Shown: positions 1 to 8,836, counted from the first letter of the stretch. The stretch: 64,000 nt of DNA from Streptomyces hygroscopicus (GCF_026168105.1 NZ_LBMW01000019.1:87048-151047); one strand, 5' to 3'. Notes: generated by a model not told the origin, from the letters alone. Made by a program: numbers and translations.

Positions 1-74
1 TCGACGAGCGCGTTCCCGCAGAGGCGCTGCACTTCGGTGTCCGCGTCCTGGACCGCTTCCTGCGTACGGCGTAG
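1..74 (+). CDS. C-terminal end of an M20-type metallo-hydrolase (partial)
   Basis: An open frame enters from the left edge and stops at 72-74. The last 23 residues (ending HFGVRVLDRFLRTA) resemble the C-terminal helix of M20/M25/M40 peptidases and amidohydrolases of actinobacteria, in which a conserved hydrophobic helix packs against the catalytic domain. No catalytic residue is visible because only the tail is present. The next gene starts 13 bases downstream with its own ribosome binding site, so the two are probably cotranscribed, which would make a peptidase run with the S9 and S66 genes that follow. The family assignment rests on the tail alone. Confidence 0.5.
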   Translation, partial: DERVPAEALHFGVRVLDRFLRTA

Positions 75-87
75 GGGAGAAGGCGGG

Positions 88-2052
88 ATGGTGCGGACCC
101 TGGAGTACGGAGCGTGGCCCTCACCCCTCGACGCGGCACTCGCCGCCGCGCACGACGGGCAGCCGGAATCGGTGGGCTTCGTCGGCGACGAGGCGTGGTG
201 GACCGAGCCGCGCCCCGCCGAGGGAGGCCGCCGGGCGCTCGTCCGGCGCACGGCCGACGGTACGCGGGAGCCGGTGCTGCCCCCTCCCTGGAACGTGCGC
301 AGCCGTGTCATGGAGTACGGCGGCCGGCCCTGGGCCGCGGTGATGCGCCCCGAGGGGCCGCTGGTGGTGTTCGTGCACTTCGCGGACCAGCGGCTGTACG
401 CGTACGAGCCCGTGGACCCGGGCGCCGGGCCGTGTCCGCTCACCCCTCTGTCACCGGTGGGCGGCGGACTGCGCTGGGTCGATCCGCAGCTGCATCCGGA
501 GCGCGGCGAAGTGTGGTGTGTTCTGGAGGAGTTCACCGGCGACGGTCCTACGGACGTCCGCCGGGTGGCCGTCGCCGTACCGCTGGACGGTTCGGCCGCA
601 CGGGACCGGAGCGCGGTGCGCGAACTCGCCGACGAGCGGCACCGGTTCGTCACCGGGCCCCGCCTCTCGCCCGACGGACGGCACGCGCTCTGGCTCGCCT
701 GGGATCATCCGCTCATGCCGTGGGACGGCACCGAGCTGATCGTCGCCGAGGTGACCGGTGCCGGAACGCTCCGGGAGCCGCGCACGGTCGCGGGCGGCCC
801 CGACGAGTCGATCGCCCAGGCCGAGTGGGCGTTCGACGGCTCCCTGCTGTACTCCAGCGACCGTACGGGATGGTGGAACCTCTACCGCGACGGCGTGCCC
901 CTGTGCCCCCGCGAGGAGGAGTTCGGCGGACCGCTTTGGAAGGTCGGGCTGCGCTGGTTCGCCCCCCTCGAGAACGGTCTGATCGCCGTTGTGCACGGCA
1001 GGGGCGCAAGCCGGCTCGGCGTCCTCGAACCGGACAGCGGCGACGTGGTCGACTCGGCCGGCCCCTGGACCGAGTTCGCCGCCACGCTCGCCGTGCACGG
1101 CACCCGCATCATCGCCGTCGGCGCCGGCCCGCGCAGCATGTACGAGGTCGTCGAACTGGACTCCCGGACCGGCCGCGCCCGGGTGATCGGCGCCGCCCAC
1201 GACGACCCGGTGGACCCCGCGTACTACCCGGAACCGCGCATCCGCACCTTCACCGGCCCGGGCGGACGCGAGATCCACGCCCACATCTACCCGCCGCACC
1301 ACCCGGTCCACGTCGGGCCCCACCACGAGCTGCCCCCGTACGTGGTGTGGGCGCACGGCGGCCCCACGGACCGCTGCCCGCTCGTCCTCGACCTGGAGAT
1401 CGCGTACTTCACCTCGCGCGGCATCGGCGTCGCCGCCGTCGACTACGGCGGCTCCACGGGGTACGGACGGGAGTACCGCAACCGGCTGCGCGAGCAGTGG
1501 GGCGTCGTCGACGTCGAGGACTGCGCGGCCGTCGCGCTCGCCCTCGCCGACGAGGGCACCGCGGACCGTGACCGGCTCGCCGTGCGCGGAGGCAGCGCGG
1601 GCGGCTGGACGACGGCCGTCTCCCTGACGGCGACCGACGTGTACGCCTGCGGCACGATCCTCTACCCGGTCCTGGACCCGGCGAGCTGGGGCGCGGGGGA
1701 GACCCACGACTTCGAGTCCCGGTACACGGACACCCTGGTCGGGCCGTACGCCGAGGTGCCCGGCCGGTACGCCGAGCGGTCGCCCCTGGAGCACGCCGAC
1801 CGGATCACCGTGCCCTTCCTCCTGTTGCAGGGGCTCGACGACGCCGTCTGTCCGCCCGCGCAGTGCGAGCGGTTCCTGGCCCGGCTGGCGGGGCGGCGGA
1901 TCGCGCACGCCTACATCGCCTTCGAGGGGGAGGGGCACGGCTTCAGGCGGGCTGAGACCATGGTGCGCGTCCTGGAGGCCGAGCTGTCCCTGTACGCGCA
2001 GGTCTTCGGGCTGAACCCGCCCGGCACACCCACCCTGGAGCTCACCAAGTGA
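88..2052 (+). CDS. S9 family prolyl oligopeptidase-type peptidase
   Basis: A 654-residue cytoplasmic serine peptidase. The N-terminal 370 or so residues look like a beta-propeller (repeated W- and D-rich strands such as SPDGRHALWLAWD), followed by an alpha/beta hydrolase domain. The catalytic triad is visible: Ser503 in GGSAGGW, Asp584 or Asp585 in QGLDDAV and His617 in GEGHGF. Proteins of this family cleave short peptides, often at prolyl or acyl-peptide bonds; the exact specificity cannot be read here. The ATG at 88 is preferred over the upstream in-frame start at 37 because GGGAGAAGG lies just before it and 37 would overlap the preceding gene. Its stop overlaps the GTG of the next gene by 4 bases, implying translational coupling. 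Confidence 0.88.
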   Translation: MVRTLEYGAWPSPLDAALAAAHDGQPESVGFVGDEAWWTEPRPAEGGRRALVRRTADGTREPVLPPPWNVRSRVMEYGGRPWAAVMRPEGPLVVFVHFADQRLYAYEPVDPGAGPCPLTPLSPVGGGLRWVDPQLHPERGEVWCVLEEFTGDGPTDVRRVAVAVPLDGSAARDRSAVRELADERHRFVTGPRLSPDGRHALWLAWDHPLMPWDGTELIVAEVTGAGTLREPRTVAGGPDESIAQAEWAFDGSLLYSSDRTGWWNLYRDGVPLCPREEEFGGPLWKVGLRWFAPLENGLIAVVHGRGASRLGVLEPDSGDVVDSAGPWTEFAATLAVHGTRIIAVGAGPRSMYEVVELDSRTGRARVIGAAHDDPVDPAYYPEPRIRTFTGPGGREIHAHIYPPHHPVHVGPHHELPPYVVWAHGGPTDRCPLVLDLEIAYFTSRGIGVAAVDYGGSTGYGREYRNRLREQWGVVDVEDCAAVALALADEGTADRDRLAVRGGSAGGWTTAVSLTATDVYACGTILYPVLDPASWGAGETHDFESRYTDTLVGPYAEVPGRYAERSPLEHADRITVPFLLLQGLDDAVCPPAQCERFLARLAGRRIAHAYIAFEGEGHGFRRAETMVRVLEAELSLYAQVFGLNPPGTPTLELTK

Positions 2053-2972
2053 CACCCCTCGTACGGCCGCCCAGACTCGCCCCCGGTGCCCGGGTGGCCG
2101 TTGTCGCGACCAGCGGGCCCGTGCCCGAGGAGCGGCTCGCGGCCGGGCTCGACATCCTGCGTGCCTGGGACCTGGAGCCCGTCGTGGCCCCGCACGTCCT
2201 CGACCGCCACCCCGACTTCCCCTACCTCGCGGGCGGTGACGCCGGCCGGGCCGCCGACTTCCAGGCCGCGTGGTGCGACCCGGAGGTGTCCGCCGTGCTG
2301 TGCGCCCGGGGCGGATACGGGGCGCAACGCATGGTGGACCTGCTCGACTGGGACGCGCTGCGGGCCGCCGGACCCAAGGTGCTGGTCGGCTTCAGCGACA
2401 TCACCGCGCTGCACGAGGCGTTCGCGGTCCGGCTGGGCCTGGCCACGCTGCACGGGCCGATGGTGGCGGCCGTCGACTTCCTCAAGAACACGCGGACGCA
2501 GGAGCATCTGCGGGCGACGCTGTTCGAACCGGAGTCGGTTCGGACCATCACGTCAGGCGGAGCCGCGCTCGTGCCCGGCCGCGCCCGCGGTGTCACCCTG
2601 GGCGGCTGCCTGAGCCTGCTCACCTCGGAACTCGGCACGCCCCACGCCAGGCCCGGGGCCCGGGGAGGGCTGCTGCTGATCGAGGACGTGGGCGAGGAGG
2701 CGTACCGGATCGACCGGATCCTCACCCAGCTCCTGCGCTCCGGATGGCTCGACGGGGTCACCGGGATCGCGCTCGGCTCATGGGAGGGATGCGGCCCGTA
2801 CGAGCTGCTGCGCGAGGTTCTCGTCGACCGGCTCGGCGGCCTCGGGGTGCCGGTGGTGGAGGAGTTCGGATTCGGGCACGGCGAGGGTGCGTTGACGATT
2901 CCGTTCGGGGTGCCGGCGGAACTGGACGCGCAGGCGGGGACGTTGACGCTTCAGGTGCCGGCGCTGGTGTAG
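2049..2972 (+). CDS. LD-carboxypeptidase (S66 family, MccF/LdcA-like)
   Basis: A 307-residue protein of the S66 family, whose members cut the L,D-bond of murein tetrapeptides during peptidoglycan recycling or hydrolyse microcin C-type adenylated peptides (MccF). The expected triad is present: nucleophile Ser116 in GFSDITALHE, Glu212 in LIEDVGEEAYRIDR and His277 in GFGHGEG. The length is normal and there is no signal peptide, so it should act in the cytoplasm. It starts with GTG overlapping the stop of the S9 peptidase gene (GTGA), so the two peptidases are made together. Recycling of cell-wall or antibiotic peptides is a reasonable shared role, but the sequence does not decide between the LdcA and MccF activities. 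Confidence 0.85.
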   Translation: MTPLVRPPRLAPGARVAVVATSGPVPEERLAAGLDILRAWDLEPVVAPHVLDRHPDFPYLAGGDAGRAADFQAAWCDPEVSAVLCARGGYGAQRMVDLLDWDALRAAGPKVLVGFSDITALHEAFAVRLGLATLHGPMVAAVDFLKNTRTQEHLRATLFEPESVRTITSGGAALVPGRARGVTLGGCLSLLTSELGTPHARPGARGGLLLIEDVGEEAYRIDRILTQLLRSGWLDGVTGIALGSWEGCGPYELLREVLVDRLGGLGVPVVEEFGFGHGEGALTIPFGVPAELDAQAGTLTLQVPALV

Positions 2973-3354
2973 CCGCCCGGAGCCTGGACACGTGGCCGAC
3001 GTGGCCCTCGCTCCGTCCACGGTCCTCCACCACCTCGAGGCCCACGGCCACTGTCTCCCCCCGTGCGCGCCTGTGCCCGGTCCGACCGCCCCGGCCTTGC
3101 GCGCAAGAACCCGACGACGTGTGCGCCCCCACCACGCGCCCCCGGCAGCCACGCTGAGCCCGTCACCCGTCCGGCCCTCACCGGCCGGGCGGCGCGGCCG
3201 TTCGCCGTTCATCCTGGTCCTATGAGCCCGAAGACCTCCCGGAGGACCGGGACGAGTGGCGGGACGAGCCAGGGACGGCGGCCGTGGCTGACGTCCCGGA
3301 GGGCCGCCGTGCGGGCCTCTCGTCGTCAGTGGGCGCGGCTGACCCCCGCTCGCG
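2973..3354. other. Intergenic region without a convincing gene
   Basis: About 380 bases lie between the S66 gene and the acetyltransferase gene. Short Arg/Pro-rich frames exist on both strands, including a 46-codon frame starting ATG at 3222, but none has a ribosome binding site or a recognisable sequence. I see no clear hairpin terminator. The right end carries the promoter of the next gene. Confidence 0.5.
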
Positions 3355-3366
3355 TACGCTGACGCC
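3355..3366 (+). promoter_or_regulatory. Leaderless promoter -10 of the GNAT gene
   Basis: TACGCT at 3355-3360 is followed by six bases and the GTG start. This is the usual arrangement of leaderless genes in Streptomyces and supports the chosen start, since no Shine-Dalgarno sequence is present. Confidence 0.5.
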
Positions 3367-3912
3367 GTGCCGGAGACCAGTGGATATCTCGCCGAGGGGC
3401 CCCGCGTGGGCATACGTCACTTCACGCGGGAGGACGGCGCGGAGTTCACCGCCCGGGCACGGGAGAGCAGGGACCTGCACCAACCCTGGCTGTCCCCGCC
3501 GCTCACCGCCGAGGCGTACGCCGCCTACGCCGGCCGGCTCATCGAGGACCCGACGAAGGCGGGCTTCCTGGTGTGCGAGAAGGACGGCGGAGGCATCGTC
3601 GGCTTCATCAACATCAACAACATCGTCGAGGGCGGCTTTCTGTGCGGCGCCCTCGGGTACGGCGCCTTCGCGCACGCCGCCGGGCGCGGTCTGATGGCGC
3701 AGGGCCTCGACCTCGTGGTGCGGTACGCGTTCGGGCCCATGGGACTGCACCGGCTGGAGATCAATGTGCAGCCCGGCAACGCCGCCTCCATCGCTCTCGC
3801 CCGGCGCTGCGGCTTCCGGCTGGAGGGCTTCTCACCGGACATGATCTACGTCGACGGGGCCTGGCGGGACCACGAGCGCTGGGCCATCACCGCCGAGATG
3901 GTCCGGAAGTGA
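3367..3912 (+). CDS. GNAT family N-acetyltransferase (RimJ/RimL-like)
   Basis: A 181-residue single-domain acetyltransferase using acetyl-CoA. The fold-typical segments are visible: an N-terminal strand with RHFTREDG, the central GFININNIVEG strand, and the C-terminal LEINVQPGNAASIALARRCGF stretch, in which the helix after Asn-x-x-S contacts CoA and GFRLEG ends the domain. This pattern fits the RimJ/RimL group that modifies ribosomal-protein N-termini or small amines; the substrate is unknown. The GTG start is placed by a TACGCT -10 element six bases upstream and the lack of a ribosome binding site. It is a single-gene unit converging on the permease gene that follows. Confidence 0.85.
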   Translation: MPETSGYLAEGPRVGIRHFTREDGAEFTARARESRDLHQPWLSPPLTAEAYAAYAGRLIEDPTKAGFLVCEKDGGGIVGFININNIVEGGFLCGALGYGAFAHAAGRGLMAQGLDLVVRYAFGPMGLHRLEINVQPGNAASIALARRCGFRLEGFSPDMIYVDGAWRDHERWAITAEMVRK

Positions 3913-3956
3913 ACCGCCTAGGCGCCGACGTGGTCCCGCACCTCTCCGGCCCGGCC

Positions 3957-5690
3957 TCAGCCCGCGGATCGCACGGTCGGCATGGCGACGCCGACCGGGC
4001 CGGCACCCGCGCCGCTTTTGCAGGAGTCATGGCAGTCCTTCTCCAGACTGCAGCACAGTGAGCAGATCGCCCCGGAGTGGAACGGGCAGCCCGCCATGTC
4101 GGGCCGCTCGAAGGTGTCCGCGCACACCGAGCAGGTGAGCGTCGCCGCCGACGGCAGCCCCTGCGCGTCGAGCAGCGGCTCCTCGAGGCCGTCGCGGCGG
4201 GCGATGTAGTACCTGCCCCGGGTCACCACCGCGAACAGCGGGGAGAGCACCATCGCCAGCAACAGTGCGATGAAGGGTGAGTACGCCTTGCCCAGGGCCC
4301 CGAACACGTCGAAGTACGCGGCGATGGAGACCGCCGAGGCGATCAGCATCGAGCCGAAGCCGACCGGGTTGAAGTGGTACAGGTGGGCCCGTTTGAACTC
4401 GATGTACGACGGGCTGAGCTTCAGGGGCTTGTTGATCACCAGGTCGGCCACGACCGCCCCGATCCACGCGATGGCGACGTTCGAGTAGAACCCCAGCACC
4501 GTGTTGAGGAAACCGAACACGCCGCCTTCCATCAGCGCGAGCGCGATGCCCACGTTGAGGAAGATGTAGACCACGCGCCCGGGGTGCCGGTGGGTGAGCC
4601 GGGAGAAGAAGTTCGACCAGGACAGCGAGCCCGAGTACGCGTTCGTTGAGTTGATCTTGATCTGGGAAAGGATCACGAAGAACGTCGCCAGGCCGAGGGC
4701 GACCGGCGCCGCAAAGGTCCGGAAACCGTGCACGTACTGCTGGATGGGCTCGTTCGCCTTGGCCAGGCCCACGCTGCCGGCGATGTAGAAGGCCAGGAAC
4801 GCCCCGCCGATCTGCTTCGCCGCGCCGAGCACCACCCACCCCGGGCCGGCGGAGAGCACCGCGCCCCACCACTTCCTCGCGTTCTCCGGCGTCTTGTCGG
4901 GCATGAAACGGAGGTAGTCGACCTGCTCGCCGATCTGCGCGATCAGCGACAGCGCCACGCCCGCGCCCGCGCCGACGCCCAGGAGGCCGATGCCGGAACC
5001 GGTCGGGGAGTCACCGGCGAAGTGGGTGAACTCAGAGAACTTCCCCGGCTGCTGGATCGCGATGGACACGAACGGCGCGACCATGAGGACCAGCCAGATC
5101 GGCTGCGTCCACACCTGCATCTTCGACAGCGCGGTCATGCCGTAGACCACCAGCGGCAGAATGATCAGCGAGCAGACGAGGTAACCCACGGCCAGCGGGA
5201 TGTGCAGGCCCAATTCCAGGGCCTGCGCCATGATCGAGCCTTCCAGGGCGAAGAAGATGAAGGTGAAGCTGGCGTAGATGACCGACGTCAGGGTCGAGCC
5301 CAGATAGCCGAAGCCGGCGCCCCTCGTCAGCAGGTCCATGTCGATGGAGTACTTCGCCGAGTAGTAAGAGACCGGGATGCCGGTGAGGAAGATGACCACC
5401 GCAGCGGCCAGGATCGCCACCATGGCGCTGGAGAAGCCGTGGGAGATGGCGATCGAGCCGCCGATGGCGAAGTCCGCGAGATATGCGATACCGCCGAGGG
5501 CCGTGGTGGCGACCACGTACGGGGTCCAGCGGCGGAAGGACTTCGGGGCGTACCGCAGCGAGTAGTCCTCCAGGGTGTCGTTCTGCGTCCAGCCGTTGTA
5601 GGTGCGGCCCGTCTCGCCGTCCTGCGCGGCGTTCGTGTCCGCCGCCGCCGGCGGGGACGTGGGTGCCTGGTTGTCGACCGTCTCCGTCAC
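3957..5690 (-). CDS. NCS1 purine/cytosine permease-like transporter with Cys-rich tail
   Basis: A 577-residue membrane transporter of the nucleobase:cation symporter-1 family with about 12 hydrophobic segments (roughly residues 55-500), beginning with the RRWTPYVVATTALGG region typical of the family. It should import a nucleobase or related compound; the substrate is not evident. The last 60 residues are not part of the normal NCS1 fold and contain eight cysteines in the order CSVC, CPFH, CSLCC, CHDSC, a likely metal-binding knuckle on the cytoplasmic side. The GTG at 5690 is chosen over the ATG at 5747 because AGGAGG precedes it at normal spacing; the ATG would place a stable hairpin inside the coding region. 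Transcribed alone, divergent from the DUF5107 gene. Confidence 0.85.
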   Translation of the reverse strand: MTETVDNQAPTSPPAAADTNAAQDGETGRTYNGWTQNDTLEDYSLRYAPKSFRRWTPYVVATTALGGIAYLADFAIGGSIAISHGFSSAMVAILAAAVVIFLTGIPVSYYSAKYSIDMDLLTRGAGFGYLGSTLTSVIYASFTFIFFALEGSIMAQALELGLHIPLAVGYLVCSLIILPLVVYGMTALSKMQVWTQPIWLVLMVAPFVSIAIQQPGKFSEFTHFAGDSPTGSGIGLLGVGAGAGVALSLIAQIGEQVDYLRFMPDKTPENARKWWGAVLSAGPGWVVLGAAKQIGGAFLAFYIAGSVGLAKANEPIQQYVHGFRTFAAPVALGLATFFVILSQIKINSTNAYSGSLSWSNFFSRLTHRHPGRVVYIFLNVGIALALMEGGVFGFLNTVLGFYSNVAIAWIGAVVADLVINKPLKLSPSYIEFKRAHLYHFNPVGFGSMLIASAVSIAAYFDVFGALGKAYSPFIALLLAMVLSPLFAVVTRGRYYIARRDGLEEPLLDAQGLPSAATLTCSVCADTFERPDMAGCPFHSGAICSLCCSLEKDCHDSCKSGAGAGPVGVAMPTVRSAG

Positions 5691-5710
5691 GACTCTTCCT
5701 CCTGGCATGC

Positions 5711-5745
5711 GGAAGTCACCTCCCGGACGACCCGGGAGGACTTCC
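5711..5745 (-). promoter_or_regulatory. Leader hairpin in front of the NCS1 permease
   Basis: A two-part inverted repeat lies directly upstream of the permease ribosome binding site: GGAAGTC (5711-5717) pairs with GACTTCC (5739-5745) and CTCCCGG (5720-5726) with CCGGGAG (5732-5738), with a 2-base bulge and a 5-base loop. It could regulate translation or mRNA stability of the transporter. I do not recognise it as a known riboswitch class. Confidence 0.5.
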
Positions 5746-5880
5746 ACGGAAGAGTCCCGCCGCGATATTTCCCGGCCGTTTCGGAGCCTTTACGAAGCTC
5801 AGGGGATCGTTCGGCCTTTGCGGAATCCTGACCGGCCGGGCCCCTGGTCAGTTGATCGGCGGCCGGGGTTCCATGTGGTG

Positions 5881-7845
5881 GTGACGACGATCCGACGTGA
5901 CGCAGTGACGTTGCCCGCCGCGGAGTTGGGAGCGGACAATCCGCTGCCCCCGTTGCGGCCGCTGGACGAGGTGCACCGCATCGAGGACCGGGACAGGGAG
6001 GAACTGCCGCCCGACATGGCCCGGCAGATCGGCTACGCGCCCCTGCACAGCCTGCTGCCCGTGCGCGTCCGGGACGGCTACGGCAGAACGCGGGAACCGC
6101 GGCGCATCGACACCCTCGTGATCGAGAACAACCGGGTGCGCGTCACCGTGCTCCCCGGCCTCGGCGGGCGGATCGCGTCCCTCTTCCACAAGCCGACCGG
6201 GCGTGAACTCCTCTACCGCAACCTGGTGTTCCAGCCCGCCTGTTTCGCGCTCAACGGCGCCTGGTTCTCCGGCGGCATCGAATGGAACATCGGCGCCACC
6301 GGCCACACCACCCTCTCCTGCTCACCCGTGCACGCGGCCACCGTCACCGCGCCCGACGGCGGCCGGATGCTGCGCCTGTGGGAGTGGGAGCGCCTGCGCG
6401 ACCTGCCCTTCCAGGTCGACCTGTGGCTGCCCGAGGACTCCGACTTCCTCTACGTGGGTGTCCGCGTCCGCAACCCGCACGAGGGGCCCGCGCCGGTGTA
6501 CTGGTGGTCCAACATCGCCGTACCGGAGGAGTGCAGGGTCCTGGCCCCGGCCGAAGAGGCCTGGCACTTCGGCTACGAACGCCGACTGCACCGGGTGCCC
6601 GTGCCGTCGTACGACGGTGTCGACCGCACCTACCCCCTGAACAGCACCCACCCCGCCGACTACTTCTACGAGGTGCCCGACGGAAGGCGTCGCTGGATCG
6701 CCGCGCTAGGTGAGGACGGCCACGGGCTGGTGCAGACGTCGACCGACGCGCTGCGCGGGCGCAAGCTGTTCGTATGGGGCACCGGCACCGGCGGGCGCCG
6801 CTGGCAGGAGTGGCTCACCGAACCGGGGACCGGCGGCTACTGCGAGATACAGGCCGGACTCGCCCGCACCCAGCTGGAACACATGCGGCTGGACGCCGGG
6901 AGCGAGGTGTCCTGGCTGGAGGCGTACGGTCCGCTGAGCGCCGGGCGGGAAGGGGAGTGGGCGGCCGTCGTGCGCCGAACAGAGGCCCGGCTCGAAGCGG
7001 TCCTGCCGCGTGCCGAGGTCGCGTCCGCGTACGAGGCGTGGAAACCGTACGCCGACGCCGAACCCGGCGAGCCGCTCGCCGTGGGCTCCGGCTGGGGCGC
7101 GCTCGAAGTGCTGCGCACCGGCACAAAATTGCCCGGCACGCCCTTCGAGGAGTCGACGCTCGGAGACGCTCAGGCGCCCTGGCGGGAACTGCTGCAGTCC
7201 GGGTCGTTCCCCGAGCCGAGGCGGGTCGGGCCGCCGGGTGAGACGCTGGTGGCGCGGCACTGGAGGGACATGCTGGAAACCGCGCCCGCCCGGCCCCTGA
7301 CGGAGTATCACCTCGGCGTTGCCCAGTGGCACTCGGGCGACAGGGCTCAAGCAGTGCGCAGTTGGGAGCGCGCCCTGCCCCTTGCGCCGTCGCTGTGGCC
7401 GCTGCTGCGCTGTCTCGCCGTCGCCGACCAGGAGGCGGCTCATCACGAACGAGCCGCCCACCGGTATGCCGAGGCCTTCGACGACCTGTGCCAGGAGCGG
7501 CGCGACGACGGGGAGAGCTGGACGGCCGCCACGGCGGCGCTCGGCCGCGAGGCGATCGAGGCTCTGCTTTCGGTGGGCCGCGCCGCGGACGCGCGCGCCG
7601 TGTGGCGGCGGCTGCACCCCGCGACCCGTGAACGTGGCCGCTTCCGGCTGATGGAGGCCCGGCTGCTGCTCGCCGAGGGCGACCGCGCGGGTGCCCGGGC
7701 CGTGTTCGACAGCGGGCTCGAGGTGGCGGACCTGCGGGAGGGCGAGGAGACGATCGGCGAGCTGTGGGCCCGGATCACCGACGAGCCCCTCCCGGCGTGC
7801 CACGACTTCCGGATGCGGCCCGAGGACGCCGGCCGGGCCGGGTGA
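5881..7845 (+). CDS. DUF5107 domain protein with TPR-like C-terminus
   Basis: About 654 residues. The N-terminal half (roughly 60-370) matches the DUF5107 pattern, a galactose mutarotase-like beta-sandwich seen in IENNRVRVTVLPGLGGRI, SGGIEWNIG and the WWSNIAVPE strand. The C-terminal 250 residues are alpha-helical with tetratricopeptide-like repeats (YHLGVAQWHSGD, AVRSWERALPLAP). Such proteins are thought to bind or process glycans, but no activity is established. Three GTG codons at 5875, 5878 and 5881 are possible starts; 5881 gives the usual MTTIRRD N-terminus. GGCCGGGG upstream is only a weak ribosome binding site. No signal peptide is visible, so a cytoplasmic location is likely. It is divergent from the permease and is not in an obvious operon. 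Confidence 0.75.
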   Translation: MTTIRRDAVTLPAAELGADNPLPPLRPLDEVHRIEDRDREELPPDMARQIGYAPLHSLLPVRVRDGYGRTREPRRIDTLVIENNRVRVTVLPGLGGRIASLFHKPTGRELLYRNLVFQPACFALNGAWFSGGIEWNIGATGHTTLSCSPVHAATVTAPDGGRMLRLWEWERLRDLPFQVDLWLPEDSDFLYVGVRVRNPHEGPAPVYWWSNIAVPEECRVLAPAEEAWHFGYERRLHRVPVPSYDGVDRTYPLNSTHPADYFYEVPDGRRRWIAALGEDGHGLVQTSTDALRGRKLFVWGTGTGGRRWQEWLTEPGTGGYCEIQAGLARTQLEHMRLDAGSEVSWLEAYGPLSAGREGEWAAVVRRTEARLEAVLPRAEVASAYEAWKPYADAEPGEPLAVGSGWGALEVLRTGTKLPGTPFEESTLGDAQAPWRELLQSGSFPEPRRVGPPGETLVARHWRDMLETAPARPLTEYHLGVAQWHSGDRAQAVRSWERALPLAPSLWPLLRCLAVADQEAAHHERAAHRYAEAFDDLCQERRDDGESWTAATAALGREAIEALLSVGRAADARAVWRRLHPATRERGRFRLMEARLLLAEGDRAGARAVFDSGLEVADLREGEETIGELWARITDEPLPACHDFRMRPEDAGRAG

Positions 7846-7871
7846 GCCGCCGGTCGGCGGCCTGGGACCGC

Positions 7872-8225
7872 CTACGCCGCCGGCCCGCGGTCCACGTACT
7901 CGTACACCGCCCCGTCCGGATGTGCCGCGATCAGGTTCCGGCCCACCGGCGTCGCCACCGGCCCCGCGATGATGCGGGCGCCGAGGTCGGTCAGCACCCG
8001 GTGGGCCTCGTCCACGTCCTTGACGGCGATCGTCGCCGCCACCTTCCGCAGGACCTCGAGCTGGGACTCGGGCCCGCTCATCAGCAGGAAGCAGCCGACC
8101 GCCGCCACCTGGACACCGCCGCGCTCGAACCGGAGAGCTCTGCCGCCCGCGAGGCGTTCGTAGAAGGGGACCGAGGTCTCCAGATCGTCGACGCAGATAC
8201 GCAGCGAGGCTCCCAGAATCTCCAT
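7872..8225 (-). CDS. VOC family protein (glyoxalase/bleomycin-resistance fold)
   Basis: A 117-residue single VOC module. It shows the paired beta-alpha-beta-beta-beta units: LRICVDDLETSVPFYERLAG at the start and AATIAVKDVDEAHRVLTDLG in the second half, ending with HPDGAVYEYVD, where the Glu is a usual metal ligand. VOC proteins bind small molecules or catalyse metal-dependent lyase, isomerase or dioxygenase steps; the substrate cannot be inferred. The ATG at 8225 is chosen because a TAGGCT -10 element ends seven bases before it on the minus strand, indicating a leaderless transcript. The longer reading from 8288 adds an Arg-rich tail with no homology signal. It converges on the DUF5107 gene. 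Confidence 0.8.
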   Translation of the reverse strand: MEILGASLRICVDDLETSVPFYERLAGGRALRFERGGVQVAAVGCFLLMSGPESQLEVLRKVAATIAVKDVDEAHRVLTDLGARIIAGPVATPVGRNLIAAHPDGAVYEYVDRGPAA

Positions 8226-8329
8226 GCGCACGAGCCTAGTTGGGGCCGGGGTGGGGAGGAGATCGTTTCGCATCGATCCCCCGCGCACACACGGCGTTAC
8301 GGGCGCCCGGGCCCGGGTACCCGGCGGGC

Positions 8330-8833
8330 ATGAACCGCTTGGATCATCTGGAACATCTGGACAAGGACCTGGTAGACGAACTGGCGCAGGTGGCCCGTGA
8401 GGCCGTCCGCGACGAACTGCGCGAGCAGACGCGCAAGCAGCGCCGCACGGCCGCGCTGTACGCCGCGTCCGGCGCCGTGGGCCTGTACGCGGGCGCCGCG
8501 CTGGCGCTCGCCCTCGGCCTGGCGCTGGCGCTCGTCCTGCCCGGCTGGGCCGGCGCGCTGATCACGGCGGCGGTGCTGGGCGTGGCCGCGTATCTGCTGC
8601 GCGGCGCCGCCCGTTCCGGGGGCGGCCACGAAGCCGCTCCGCACGGCGCCGGAGGCCGGGTCATCGGGGGCAGGGCGCCCGCCACGCCGCCGACCGGCCT
8701 CGGAATGCCGTACCCGCCCGTGCCCCCCCACGCGCCCGGGGCTCCGGGGACGAGTGCTCCGACGCCGGGTGTCCCCGACGCGGCGGCGCCCGGAGCCGGG
8801 GAGCCCGGAGCGTCGCACCACCGGGGCCGGTGA
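8330..8833 (+). CDS. Phage holin superfamily III / Actinobacterial holin-X-like membrane protein
   Basis: A 167-residue protein with a charged N-terminal helix (residues 1-40, rich in Asp, Glu and Arg), two adjacent transmembrane helices (about 43-66 and 70-92) and a Pro/Gly/Ala-rich cytoplasmic tail. This layout matches the Act_holin_X family, chromosomal proteins of actinobacteria named by resemblance to holins and of unknown role, often near stress genes. GGGTAC at 8315-8320 sits just before the ATG and could be a stress-sigma -10, but the best -35 match needs a 17-base spacer. The SDR gene begins three bases after its stop, so the two form an operon. Confidence 0.75.
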   Translation: MNRLDHLEHLDKDLVDELAQVAREAVRDELREQTRKQRRTAALYAASGAVGLYAGAALALALGLALALVLPGWAGALITAAVLGVAAYLLRGAARSGGGHEAAPHGAGGRVIGGRAPATPPTGLGMPYPPVPPHAPGAPGTSAPTPGVPDAAAPGAGEPGASHHRGR

Positions 8834-8836
8834 GCG

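Noticed and set aside
451..2055. Long minus-strand frame of 534 codons opposite the S9 peptidase
   Set aside because: Shadow frame caused by G/C third-position bias; the peptide is Arg/Val/Gly-rich with no motif, and the plus strand encodes a complete enzyme.
2992..3225. Small gene between the S66 and GNAT genes
   Set aside because: Arg/Pro-rich translation, no ribosome binding site and no recognisable segment.
8315..8320. GGGTAC upstream of the holin-like gene as a confident stress promoter
   Set aside because: The only GNNT is 17 bases upstream, outside the accepted spacing; kept only as a remark in that gene's entry.
8330..8833. Prophage lysis gene
   Set aside because: The holin-X family is chromosomal in actinobacteria and no endolysin, terminase or capsid gene is near.
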